Assembly: GCA_036960405.1 (NCBI GenBank)
Contig: JBALWS010000009.1
Coordinates: 9,025 to 73,024, forward strand
Length of the DNA: 64,000 nucleotides
DNA from: Motiliproteus sp036960405
GTDB lineage: Bacteria; Pseudomonadota; Gammaproteobacteria; Pseudomonadales; Balneatricaceae
Direction: 5' to 3'
The notes under the pieces were generated by a model, which was not told the origin of the DNA, searched no databases, and worked only from the letters and a program-made list of their open reading frames with translations. The stretch's first letter is position 1, and the number at the start of each line of letters is the position of its first letter. Below are positions 9,169 to 16,312 of the stretch, in pieces. A program made the translations under genes and the position numbers.

Positions 9169-10887
9169 TCAATGATACGCCAACCCCTGTCCTCGCTTTC
9201 TCCGTAGATCACCTGTGTTGTTCTCTCGCGTACAGTTATTGACAGAACTCCAAGGCGCGACCTGCGGCGCGCTATCATGCTCAGCCCTGCGGACTGACCA
9301 CTGCTTACGCCGTGTCAGCAGCATCGCGACTTTGCCTTTGACGCGATCAATGACACCCCGAACACGGCTGATGATTTCGCCGTATTCGTTTTCTTCCCAT
9401 TCACCGGTTTCGGTGCGTCGTATCTCCTTGTGCAGCTGTAGGGGCTGATCTGCACGTTTACAGGTGGGTCCACCCATTAACATGACGAATGCGGCCCAGT
9501 TCGATGCGTCAGCAGCCGCGCGCGCCTGTTCGATACTCTCTGGCTGTTCGTGACCGGATTGTTTAAACAGTTCGCTGGCTTCCTCTTCAGAGACTCGACG
9601 CAATTCGCGCCAGATGGAAACCTGTGGGCCGCCGATCTGCTGAAACTGCCGAATGCCCCACAAGGACGCCCACGCTTCAACCCGCACCGCGCTGTCTTGC
9701 GCCTCCCGTCCGGATTCGTGGTCTTCGTCGATGCCGTAGCCGTTGATGTTTTTTGAGATGTATTTGGCGATATAGCCGGTTGCCGATCCTTTATTGGGAT
9801 CGATCAGTTTGGTATCAAAGCGGGCCTGAACACCGTTACGCAGCTCGTTGAGGTCTTCTGCTACTGCATACTCTTGAAAGGTACTGATGGCTGCATCTAA
9901 CTGTGTCGGCTCGATAAACAGAATCAGGTGCCAGTGCGGCGTGCCATCGTGATGCGGCTCTGCAACCCGGAATCCATACGGCTCGATACTTTGGCGCTTC
10001 CATGCTGCTCGCACCTTAGCCCAGACACCACACAGGTAATCTTGGGCTTCTCGTGGGTTAGCCCCCTGGTATTTGCCGTTGCTGTGACCGGAGGAGTGGA
10101 CGGCATGAAATTTACTGGGAGTGGTAAGGGTAATAAACACGCCTTGATGACCGGCAAGGTTGGCGACATCTTCAAACCCTCGCATGCGGACCATTAGCTC
10201 TGATCGCCTGTTTTCAGGGTTGGCAACCGATGCCTCGACACACTCAGCTAAGCTCAGCACATCGCCCTCATCGCTGACGACTTCCAAGCCTTCGATCATC
10301 CGCGCATTACGCCGTTTCTGCTCCCGGCGGTTGCAGACAGAAATATCGCTGCAATAGACCTGTTTGTGCCGGTGAACGATTCGCATATCTCTGGCGACCT
10401 GTTCAAGCTTTTTGGCCTGCAACCGCCGAATCTTTCTAGCCCACCAGTTCGCTTTAAAGACGCGGGCGAGGGCGGCGATCTTCTGGTCTTTCGTGCAATA
10501 AACTGTGTAATCAAGCGGGAACACCAATCCCCGGCTCTCGACCTCTTCGATGATCTTGTTGATGACGAAGTCTTGATCGTCTGTCCGACGCAATAGATCA
10601 AAGAAATCCTTCTCCAACCGCTTTGAGATGATGTCGGCGTAGCGCTTAACAATTTCGTGTGTGCTTGAAGCCAGTAACCCGGTACCGGCCAGATACATCT
10701 GATCGGCCAATTCGCGCAAACGGCTGTTGGCATCTCGAAAACTCTTGGCTTCCCAGATATGGACGTAGTCAGCCCCAATTTTGGATTGCCAGCTTAAAGG
10801 GAATAGCCCAACCCGTTTGGTCACCCACTTCTGATCGATACGAACCAATCCGCTATTTTCTAGCGCGGTTGTCAGTACAGAACTCAT
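9169..10887 (-). CDS. Replication endonuclease, P2 gpA family (HUH rolling-circle initiator)
   Basis: Starts rolling-circle replication by nicking one strand at the origin and staying attached through a tyrosine. Visible motifs are the HUH metal site PHWHLILF near residue 316 and the paired catalytic tyrosines GYIAKYISKN near residue 370; GVFITLTTPSKFHAV precedes them as in phage replication endonucleases. The 572-aa length is slightly short of P2 gpA. It lies downstream of alpA, separated by a repeat-filled spacer. The C-terminal codons (SSVNNCT ... GQGLAY) recur in a decayed copy at 39.5 kb with perfect DNA identity over 27 bases. The protein indicates that the element replicates autonomously after excision or is mobilised as single-stranded DNA. 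Confidence 0.93.
   Translation of the reverse strand: MSSVLTTALENSGLVRIDQKWVTKRVGLFPLSWQSKIGADYVHIWEAKSFRDANSRLRELADQMYLAGTGLLASSTHEIVKRYADIISKRLEKDFFDLLRRTDDQDFVINKIIEEVESRGLVFPLDYTVYCTKDQKIAALARVFKANWWARKIRRLQAKKLEQVARDMRIVHRHKQVYCSDISVCNRREQKRRNARMIEGLEVVSDEGDVLSLAECVEASVANPENRRSELMVRMRGFEDVANLAGHQGVFITLTTPSKFHAVHSSGHSNGKYQGANPREAQDYLCGVWAKVRAAWKRQSIEPYGFRVAEPHHDGTPHWHLILFIEPTQLDAAISTFQEYAVAEDLNELRNGVQARFDTKLIDPNKGSATGYIAKYISKNINGYGIDEDHESGREAQDSAVRVEAWASLWGIRQFQQIGGPQVSIWRELRRVSEEEASELFKQSGHEQPESIEQARAAADASNWAAFVMLMGGPTCKRADQPLQLHKEIRRTETGEWEENEYGEIISRVRGVIDRVKGKVAMLLTRRKQWSVRRAEHDSAPQVAPWSSVNNCTRENNTGDLRRKRGQGLAYH
9228..9254. other. 27-bp block at the rep 3' end, identical at 39569-39595
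   Basis: These 27 bases inside the rep gene match 39569-39595 without a mismatch, third codon positions included. In both loci they are followed, on the rep strand, by exactly 33 divergent bases and then a second block matching at 17 of 21 positions that ends in the stop codon. The block contains a small inverted repeat, AGTT-8 bases-AACT. HUH endonucleases of the P2 family nick inside their own gene, so this is a candidate nick or recombination site. Confidence 0.5.
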
Positions 10888-10959
10888 TGATAGATTCTCA
10901 GGTGGCTGTCGTTTTGGCGGATGCCATAACGACTGGAAAGCGGCGAACCTAGCTTAAAG

Positions 10960-11122
10960 TTCGGTCGGGTTTCGGTTGTCGGTTCGGTTCTACTTCGGTT
11001 GCGGTTCGGTGCTAGTTCGGTTGTATTTCGGTTATCGGTTCGGTTGTCGTTCGGTGCAACTTCAGCTGGTAGTTCGGTGGTGCTTCGGTCGGAGTTCGGC
11101 CATAGGTGGGCTTGAGTTCGGT
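10960..11122. repeat. TTCGGT iteron array with 11-bp phasing
   Basis: TTCGGT starts at 10960, 10971, 10983, 10994, 11005, 11016, 11027, 11039, 11050, 11073, 11084 and 11117, with degenerate copies at 11061 (TTCAGC) and 11095 (TTCGGC). Steps are 11 or 12 bases, one turn of the helix, so all sites face the same side of the DNA. The array fills the space between alpA and rep. An ORF reads through it on the minus strand (10884-11264), but the repeat unit is not a multiple of three, which points to a DNA-level role such as a replication origin or an operator array controlling rep. Confidence 0.85.
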
Positions 11123-11128
11123 GACTTT

Positions 11129-11217
11129 CCCTAAAGGCCGTGCCTGCCCTGTAGGGTCGACTTGGGCGGTATCTCCACCCTACAGAGTGCCAAGCGTAGC
11201 TGGCTGGCTCTTTAGGG
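11129..11217. repeat. Nested inverted repeats with a CT(G/T)TAGGG core
   Basis: The outer pair is CCCTAAAG (11129-11136) with CTTTAGGG (11210-11217). The inner pair is CTGTAGGGT (11149-11157) with ACCCTACAG (11177-11185). All four arms carry the same core in alternating orientation. The block directly adjoins the TTCGGT array and ends 50 bases before the alpA stop, so it looks like part of the same replication or control region. Confidence 0.65.
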
Positions 11218-11266
11218 TGTGCAGGCGAACAGGTTATTAGATTGAGTACCGACGAAGTCAGCACGG

Positions 11267-11506
11267 CTAAACCGCCTGCCCCAAGTGTTCGAGCTTGTAG
11301 AAGCTATCGAGCCAATGATCCAGATCTTCACGAAGGTAGCGAACCGAACGTCCGATCTTGATAAAGGGTGGGGCTTGAGTGCGTCCTTCTCTATGGCCGT
11401 CCATACGGGACTGGGCTAGAAAGGAGCGGCTCATGCTGATGTAGTTGGCCGCTTCTATCTCGGATAGAGCGCGGGGGCTTTGTGCTGGTCGTTTGGAGTC
11501 TTTCAT
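11267..11506 (-). CDS. AlpA-family helix-turn-helix regulator / excisionase-like protein
   Basis: A 79-residue protein with the winged-helix layout of AlpA and related excisionases: LSEIEAANYISMSRSFLAQSR forms the helix-turn-helix, PPFIKIGRSVRYLREDLDHWL the wing and the following helix. AlpA-like proteins of P4-type satellites activate the integrase or promote excision. The gene is upstream of rep on the same strand. Its own upstream region contains three TTAGCGTTAA repeats and a 26-bp palindrome, suggesting autoregulation or control of the divergent side. Confidence 0.85.
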   Translation of the reverse strand: MKDSKRPAQSPRALSEIEAANYISMSRSFLAQSRMDGHREGRTQAPPFIKIGRSVRYLREDLDHWLDSFYKLEHLGQAV

Positions 11507-11563
11507 GATGGTGCTCTCACATGGCTAACGGAATGTGGGAGTACGATAACGGGCGGGCAGGGG

Positions 11564-11622
11564 GCGTTAAGGTTAGCGTTAAAATTTTCGGCTTAGCGTT
11601 AAGTTTTTCCTCTTAGCGTTAA
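11564..11622. repeat. TTAGCGTTAA direct repeats with 20-bp period upstream of alpA
   Basis: TTAGCGTTAA begins at 11573, 11593 and 11613, exactly 20 bases apart (two helical turns), with a shorter GCGTTAA copy at 11564. They lie 58-116 bases upstream of the alpA start codon. The regular phasing suggests cooperative binding by a regulator, possibly AlpA or a replication protein. Confidence 0.7.
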
Positions 11623-11625
11623 GTC

Positions 11626-11651
11626 GTGTAACCGAACTGGTTCGGTTACAC
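11626..11651. promoter_or_regulatory. Perfect 11-bp inverted repeat containing the TTCGGT core
   Basis: GTGTAACCGAA, a four-base CTGG spacer, then TTCGGTTACAC: the arms are perfectly complementary. The TTCGGTT sequence is the same core as in the 11-bp-phased array 500 bases away, so one protein may bind both places. It immediately follows the TTAGCGTTAA repeats in the alpA upstream region. Confidence 0.7.
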
Positions 11652-11917
11652 GCAGTGAGTATGATAGTAAAGCAGATCAATACCACCCAGCAGGCGGCTA
11701 ACTGCACAAATGAAATATTCGAGAAAACTCAGATCCATTTTGACTATAGTTAACTGGCGTAGGTGATGGAGTACTCGCATCAGGGCCAGTGGTAGTTTGC
11801 ATACAGTAAACACAGATGGTAGCAGGGATGTTCAGTACGATCGCAGTACCACCGCTTCTCAGTCCTTACTATGGCATTAACGTGCCAAGCAATCTTCTCT
11901 TGGTATTTTCTGCTGCA

Positions 11918-11946
11918 TTGATACTTGAGCCACTCTAGCCTTAAAT
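11918..11946 (+). promoter_or_regulatory. Possible sigma70-type promoter for the secreted protein gene
   Basis: TTGATA, 17 bases, TTAAAT on the plus strand, about 127 bases before the start of the secreted cysteine-module protein. Spacing and hexamers are plausible, but the long leader weakens the assignment. Otherwise 11652-12072 holds no gene that I can recognise. Confidence 0.3.
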
Positions 11947-12072
11947 GCTCTGCCAAGCATACAAGGTCTCACTTAGCTTGCATGGACGCAAAATTAAGAT
12001 GTTATGCGTTAAAACATGCGATCCCATATCGGTTTTAATTATTCAAAAACGCCCCTATTGGAGGAGCAGATA

Positions 12073-12555
12073 ATGAAGAATAAAAATGTGATCGGAATCG
12101 TTCTTATTGCCGCATGCGCTGCTGGATTATCGGCTACTGTACAGGCTAAGAGCTACTTGGTAAGTCTGAATTCTGTGACTGGTGGAAATTGTGATTCCTT
12201 TGGTGGTGGGTGGCAGGGATCAGGATACGATGGGAAGTCTGGAATTGTCTTCTGTAAGAAAATAAGCGGCTCAAAACCTGCTTTAGGTGTTGTGGAAGTG
12301 AATGGAATCTATCCAGGTGATATTGATTGTAAATCAAAGTTTGGTAAAGAATGGGAGGAGTTCGGATATGACGGTAAAGCCGACCTTCGTTACTGCATGA
12401 AAATGGGAGATGTTGATGCCAGTGAAAATTATATTGAAGATACCAATGCGGTTGTTGGTGGATCAGGGGGCTGTAAAAAATTCAAAGGACGAGGATGGGA
12501 TTCTGTAGTTTACAACGGAAACTCAGATCTAACGCTCTGTGCGAAGTTTAGGTAG
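12073..12555 (+). CDS. Secreted protein with three tandem cysteine-pair modules, unknown function
   Basis: Not a family I can name. From the ATG at 12073 (GGAGGAG eight bases upstream) it is 160 aa with an N-terminal export signal. Cleavage is likely after TVQA at residue 25, although IAAC at residue 15 could also serve as a lipobox. The mature part consists of three repeats of about 47 residues, each with Cys, then Trp after about 8 residues, Y(D/N)G after about 5 more, and a second Cys 21-22 residues after the first. The pairs are C40/C61, C86/C108 and C134/C156; the Trp are 47, 94 and 142. This implies three small disulfide-closed modules in the periplasm or outside. It is the only plus-strand cargo in the right part of the element. 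Confidence 0.85.
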   Translation: MKNKNVIGIVLIAACAAGLSATVQAKSYLVSLNSVTGGNCDSFGGGWQGSGYDGKSGIVFCKKISGSKPALGVVEVNGIYPGDIDCKSKFGKEWEEFGYDGKADLRYCMKMGDVDASENYIEDTNAVVGGSGGCKKFKGRGWDSVVYNGNSDLTLCAKFR

Positions 12556-12578
12556 AAGTCGCACATAAAAATCGCATG

Positions 12579-12629
12579 AACTAGGACTACTCATAGTTGC
12601 TTACTATGCAACCTTGGGTAGTCCTAGTT
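12579..12629. terminator. Large stem-loop after the secreted protein gene
   Basis: AACTAGGACTAC (12579-12590) is perfectly complementary to GTAGTCCTAGTT (12618-12629). Inside is a second stem, GTTGC/GCAAC, with a seven-base loop. It lies between two converging genes and could stop transcription from both sides, but there is no T run, so it could equally be a structural DNA element. Confidence 0.5.
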
Positions 12630-12734
12630 GCTAAAATGTTAATTCAGAACCGTTAGCGGCTACTTTGAATTGGAGTTGTTTGCCTGACAGATTAACAGTA
12701 GTTAAATCACAATATATTGAAGCCATTATCGTAG

Positions 12735-13619
12735 CTATAGCTGTTTTTTTAATTTAGAAAGCACTGGTCCGAAAGAAGTGCGTTTCATAGCCTGTTCGAC
12801 ATAGTTTCGACTGCGCCAGTCTATACAGGTGGCGTCCATAGCCGTGATGATCTGCTCTTGGTCATATTGAGGAGAATCACTTTCCCAATCGTTCTTAATA
12901 AGAAACCAAAGCTCTTTAGTACCAGACGAAGGGTTGGCCAGCAGCGCTCGGAACATCAGTTCGTGTAACTGGTTTGTGCGTTTTCCGTTCAGTTTTGGAG
13001 CCGAATCGATTTCTTTATTTCGCTTCAGCGCTTTTAACTCTGGTGTTTTTGGAGCAGAGAAAAGCTCAATTTCTGACGCTGGGATTCTAATGTCTTCTGG
13101 CTTGAAAAGAGAGTTTGATTCGTAATCAAGGGCTAGGTGGCTGTTTGGGCTAATTGAGTCTTTGGCTGCCATCAAACTAGCAATGGCACCAAGAATAGTT
13201 GGTCCTTCTTTCGGCAAGGGCGTCGCACCAAATTTTGCAATATTAATGTCGTGCCAACTTTCTGGCTCCCATCCATGCATGTTGCAAAAGCTGGGTGCTT
13301 GAGAGAATGGATAAGTTGAGTTCCATTTCAGCACATTGTTAGGCTCTAAAATTCTGCTCCCTTGTTTGCCTAGAGTTATCTCATTTCCTTCTAATAGGTG
13401 GGCAACGTTATTTGAATGAATTAAAAGACATCCACGGTACATGCATGTAGCGATGCCTTTTCTACGTTGTTTGTCATCATTTTTATATATTAAAAAGGCT
13501 CTTGAATTTGTGTGTACTACGGCTTGAATAGCGCCTATATCGATGTGGTACAAAAGCTCTGCTCTCTTGAAAGAAAGGATATCTTCAGCATCTTTGAGCG
13601 TGTACCAAGGACCGCGCAT
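12735..13619 (-). CDS. Integrase-linked protein of unknown function
   Basis: Unrecognised. It is 294 residues, soluble, with no signal peptide or membrane helix. The N-terminus (WYTLKDAEDILSFKRAELLYHI, then RAFLIY) resembles a small DNA-binding helix-turn-helix followed by a strand, as in DNA-binding accessory proteins. The last 80 residues are helical, with LHELMFRALLANPSSGTKEL. It starts 17 bases after the integrase stop on the same strand and is AT-rich like other cargo, so it is probably co-transcribed with the integrase. A role in integration control or cargo function cannot be decided from sequence. Confidence 0.8.
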   Translation of the reverse strand: MRGPWYTLKDAEDILSFKRAELLYHIDIGAIQAVVHTNSRAFLIYKNDDKQRRKGIATCMYRGCLLIHSNNVAHLLEGNEITLGKQGSRILEPNNVLKWNSTYPFSQAPSFCNMHGWEPESWHDINIAKFGATPLPKEGPTILGAIASLMAAKDSISPNSHLALDYESNSLFKPEDIRIPASEIELFSAPKTPELKALKRNKEIDSAPKLNGKRTNQLHELMFRALLANPSSGTKELWFLIKNDWESDSPQYDQEQIITAMDATCIDWRSRNYVEQAMKRTSFGPVLSKLKKQL

Positions 13620-13636
13620 GTATTTCTTTCCTTGTT

Positions 13637-14896
13637 TTAGTCGATCAACGCGACGGCTTCAGCTTTATGGTCGGGAGCCAGATGCGCGTAGCGTAATGTT
13701 GTGTTCATCTCGGAGTGGCCGCATAGCTCCCGCACGGTATTTAGCGGTACTCCGCGCATTACTAGCTTGGATGCAAAATGGTGGCGTATATCATGCCATC
13801 GAAAATTTTGAATACCAGCCAGATCCAGCGTGCTTGCCCAAGACTTTCGCACGTTGTCCAATCGGCCTCCGTCATCGGCGGGGAAAACTCGACCACTAAG
13901 GTCTCTGCTTTGCCTTGCCCAGGTCTTCATTACTTTGAGAGCGTCGGGGCTTAACGGTATGTGACGCGTCTTACCCGACTTGGCGATACCGCCCTGAATG
14001 GTAATCACATCGTTGATGAAATCGACATCGGACCATTGCAGGTCAAAGGCTTCGCCTCGTCGCATGCCTGTTTTCAGAGACAGCGTGACTAGTGGCGTTA
14101 ACCGGTCAGCATAGGATTGTTGGGATAGGTCGGGTAGAAGAGGGTAGCCGCGCAGTTCTCGATGTTTGTTGCCACTGGCGCGTTGATCTTTGATCTGCTG
14201 ATCGCGTTGTTCCATCGCGTCCAATAGCCCTTGTTCTTCGTGGTCGGTCAGGTAACGCACCTTGGGCGAGTTATCGACCTTGAGCGGTTTGAGTTTTTCT
14301 AACGGGTGGTGTTCCAGTAGTCCCCACTCCATCGCTTTAGAGATGAGCGCTCTGAGTGCAGTCACCGCCCGATTGACCGATGAGGGTTTGAGGGCTTTGG
14401 TTTTGATCCCTTTTTTTAACTTCTGGGTGCGCCACAGCTCGACCCGACGCACCGAAATATCTTCCAGCGCTAACTTCATAAAGTCGGGAAAGTTAGTTTT
14501 GAGTTTTTCGAGGGTGACTAGGCCGGTTTTACGGTTCGCTAATACCCAAGGCTCGTAATGCTTTTCGATGAACACACCAAGCGTTCGCTGTTGCGCGTCT
14601 TCGGCTGCTCGGCGTTTAACGATCCGCGCTTTTTGAACATCGACGCCTTTCCTTACATCACCGGCATGGATCATCGCCATATCGCGTGCCTGCCCGATAG
14701 TGAAGTCCTTACCCAGCAAACCCAACTTGATCCGTTTGCGGTTTCCACCTTCGGTTCGGTAGGTGTAATAGAAGCTCATTGAGCCCGATGGCTGGACGCG
14801 GAGCAGGAACCCTTTGATCTCGGTATCGACGATTTCAAAGGGCTTACTCGTTAGCTGGATGTTCTTGATCGTTGTTGCTGTTAGCTTGGCTTTCAT
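13637..14896 (-). CDS. int: Tyrosine site-specific integrase
   Basis: Integrates and excises the element at tRNA-Pro. The N-terminal part (KAKLTATTIKNIQ ... GFLLRVQPSGSMSFYYTYR) is the arm-binding domain of P4-type integrases. The catalytic part shows Arg in LKTGMRRGEAFDLQW, HDIRHHFASKLV with His and Arg, GHSEMNTT and the nucleophile Tyr in TLRYAHLAP, so all key residues are present. An upstream in-frame ATG at 14959 would add 21 residues encoded by the repeat sequence itself. The ATG at 14896 has a GGAG site and starts at the conserved domain, giving 419 aa. The gene ends beside the 294-aa gene and starts about 200 bases from attR. Confidence 0.95.
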   Translation of the reverse strand: MKAKLTATTIKNIQLTSKPFEIVDTEIKGFLLRVQPSGSMSFYYTYRTEGGNRKRIKLGLLGKDFTIGQARDMAMIHAGDVRKGVDVQKARIVKRRAAEDAQQRTLGVFIEKHYEPWVLANRKTGLVTLEKLKTNFPDFMKLALEDISVRRVELWRTQKLKKGIKTKALKPSSVNRAVTALRALISKAMEWGLLEHHPLEKLKPLKVDNSPKVRYLTDHEEQGLLDAMEQRDQQIKDQRASGNKHRELRGYPLLPDLSQQSYADRLTPLVTLSLKTGMRRGEAFDLQWSDVDFINDVITIQGGIAKSGKTRHIPLSPDALKVMKTWARQSRDLSGRVFPADDGGRLDNVRKSWASTLDLAGIQNFRWHDIRHHFASKLVMRGVPLNTVRELCGHSEMNTTLRYAHLAPDHKAEAVALID

Positions 14897-14938
14897 CACG
14901 GCTCTCCGTTGCCGTGCAATCGTAAATTTAACTCCCCT

Positions 14939-14962
14939 GTAAGTCCACCGTAAGTCCAAATT
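14939..14962 (+). repeat. Putative integrase arm-type site pair, right end
   Basis: The second copy of the 24-base repeat found at 4367-4390: GTAAGTCCA twice at 11-bp spacing plus AATT, in the same orientation. It overlaps the region just upstream of the integrase start, so integrase binding here could also repress its own gene. Confidence 0.7.
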
Positions 14963-15098
14963 GAAAAAATAACGCTAAATATCAAAAGTCCTCAATGTAT
15001 AACGATGAATTTATAAGTCATTGTTTTATTAATAGTAAGTTTGTGTTCTGAGGAGGTTTAGTGTTCATTGATGTTCACCCAAAAACACCCGTTTTTCG

Positions 15099-15147
15099 CC
15101 TTCGGGAGGATGGGGTCGGAGGTTCAAATCCTCTCACGCCGACCATT
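15099..15147 (+). repeat. attR core (49-bp direct repeat, right copy)
   Basis: An exact copy of 4265-4313: the 3' half of tRNA-Pro from the anticodon stem onward. It lacks the 5' half, so it is not a functional tRNA. It marks the right boundary of the element. Confidence 0.95.
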
Positions 15148-15212
15148 TATTACTATAAAATCAACATATTATGATGTTGGTGTTGGTTGTGTTTTTCTCT
15201 ATACATTTTTCA

Positions 15213-15229
15213 GGTAACAAATAGGTAAC
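15213..15229 (+). repeat. GGTAAC pair at 11-bp spacing outside attR, possible arm site of an older element
   Basis: GGTAAC occurs at 15213 and 15224, 66 bases beyond the attR core. The layout (core, about 55-65 bases, paired short repeats 11 bp apart) mirrors the GTAAGTCCA pair 54 bases inside attL. It may be what is left of another element once integrated in the same tRNA. The rest of 15148-15572 contains no gene that I can see. Confidence 0.35.
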
Positions 15230-15572
15230 TTTCTGATTAGTTTTTAATCTCCCAATCCGCTTTTTTGAATCGCTGGTGAGGTTACGCTTTTTCAGGCCTA
15301 TAAAAGTGCCTAGCGAAATCATGTAAGTGGCTGGCTAGGATTGTAAGTTAATCAGATCGGTCTAAGGTCTGCTCCTGCGCCCATTGCGGGCCTTTCATAG
15401 GGGGGCGACCACTCTGGTACTTCTAGGTTAAATTTTTTCAAAGCGGGCCTTGCCTCCCACTCTAGCCTTCTTAATGATATGTTAACGTTTAGAAGAACAT
15501 CTTGTTTTAGGGGACACCTAGACCCCTTGCCGATGACACACGTTAAGTGACAATAATAAAAAGAATGCAGAT

Positions 15573-16301
15573 ATGAAAAATGGAGTTACTCAAGAAGCCC
15601 ATATCTTGATCGTCGAAGACGACTTTGCCTCTCGCTCCTTATTGGTCAGCTATTTTGAAAAAGCGGGATACCAGGTCAGCGAAACCGAACAGGCTGACGA
15701 TTTGGCTGAACGAGTCAAGCAGCAACAGATCGATCTGGTGTTACTTGATATCAATCTGGCCGGTAAAGACGGTCTGACTCTGACTCGGGAACTTCGTGCC
15801 CACTCCAAGGCGGGCATTATCTTAGTGACCAGTAAAGATGATGAGATTGACCGTATCGTCGGTTTGGAAATGGGCGCCGACGATTACGTCACCAAGCCTT
15901 TCAACCCAAGAGAGCTGTTGGTTCGAACCAAGAATCTGCTGTGGCGCATCAGTGATGGTGGTGAACCCAAAGAGCGGGAGAAAAAGCGCCATATCTGTTG
16001 CTTTGAAGGTTGGGAACTGGACCACCACAAACGCTTGCTAACCTCTCCAGATCGAGTCAGTGAACGGCTTCCAGAGGGAGAGTTTCGGCTGCTTCAAGCG
16101 CTGACTAACAGTCCCGGCCAGGTACTCAGTCGCGACCAATTAATGGATGCTATTAGAGATCGAGAGTGGGTTCCCACCGACCGATCCGTGGATGTTCTAG
16201 TCGGTCGAATTAGACGTAAACTGAGAGACAACCCGTCAGATCCCCAGTTTATTCTAACCGCGCATGGGGTCGGCTATCTGTTTGCCGGTGATCTGGCTTA
16301 G
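15573..16301 (+). CDS. OmpR/PhoB-type response regulator
   Basis: A 242-residue two-component regulator. The receiver domain (about residues 10-125) has the acidic pair in VEDDF, the phospho-accepting Asp in LVLLDINLAGKDG, a Thr/Ser site at ILVTSKDD and the Lys in YVTKPFN. A winged-helix output domain follows (about 145-240), with LSRDQLMDAIRDREW and RSVDVLVGRIRRKL as the recognition region. It is 11 bases upstream of the giant hybrid sensor gene, so the two form one operon and most likely one signalling pair, with the sensor's HPt domain as phosphodonor. The signal and target genes are unknown. Confidence 0.95.
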   Translation: MKNGVTQEAHILIVEDDFASRSLLVSYFEKAGYQVSETEQADDLAERVKQQQIDLVLLDINLAGKDGLTLTRELRAHSKAGIILVTSKDDEIDRIVGLEMGADDYVTKPFNPRELLVRTKNLLWRISDGGEPKEREKKRHICCFEGWELDHHKRLLTSPDRVSERLPEGEFRLLQALTNSPGQVLSRDQLMDAIRDREWVPTDRSVDVLVGRIRRKLRDNPSDPQFILTAHGVGYLFAGDLA

Positions 16302-16312
16302 GAAATATTTCC

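Larger units (their letters stand above)
4265..15147. mobile_element. tRNA-Pro-integrated element (10.9 kb) with integrase, AlpA, gpA-type Rep and cargo
   Basis: The boundaries are the 49-bp direct repeats at 4265-4313 and 15099-15147. Inside are a tyrosine integrase next to the right end, an AlpA-like regulator, a P2 gpA-type replication endonuclease, and cargo that is visibly AT-rich (about 5.0-9.0 kb and 12.0-13.6 kb) compared with the GC-rich chromosome. No capsid, terminase, portal or conjugation genes are present. This gene set fits a phage satellite or a small integrative mobilisable element rather than a full prophage. The likely payload is anti-phage defence (PHP-ATPase with a membrane partner) plus SRAP and a secreted protein of unknown role. 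Confidence 0.93.

Noticed and set aside
10884..11264. 126-codon minus-strand frame between alpA and rep, overlapping the rep start by ATGA
   Set aside because: It is written through the 11-bp TTCGGT array and has biased Arg/Thr/Asn/Pro composition with no domain. The repeat period does not keep the frame, so a DNA role explains it better. The ATGA overlap leaves some doubt.
12579..12629. Hairpin considered as an integron attC site
   Set aside because: The outer ends do not show the RYYYAAC/GTTRRRY core pair and there is no integron integrase.
14897..14959. Longer integrase start at 14959
   Set aside because: The added 21 residues are encoded by the arm-type repeat. The ATG at 14896 has a proper ribosome site and begins at the conserved domain.
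15099..15147. Second tRNA-Pro gene
   Set aside because: Only the 3' half is present; there is no 5' acceptor strand or D-arm, so it is attR.
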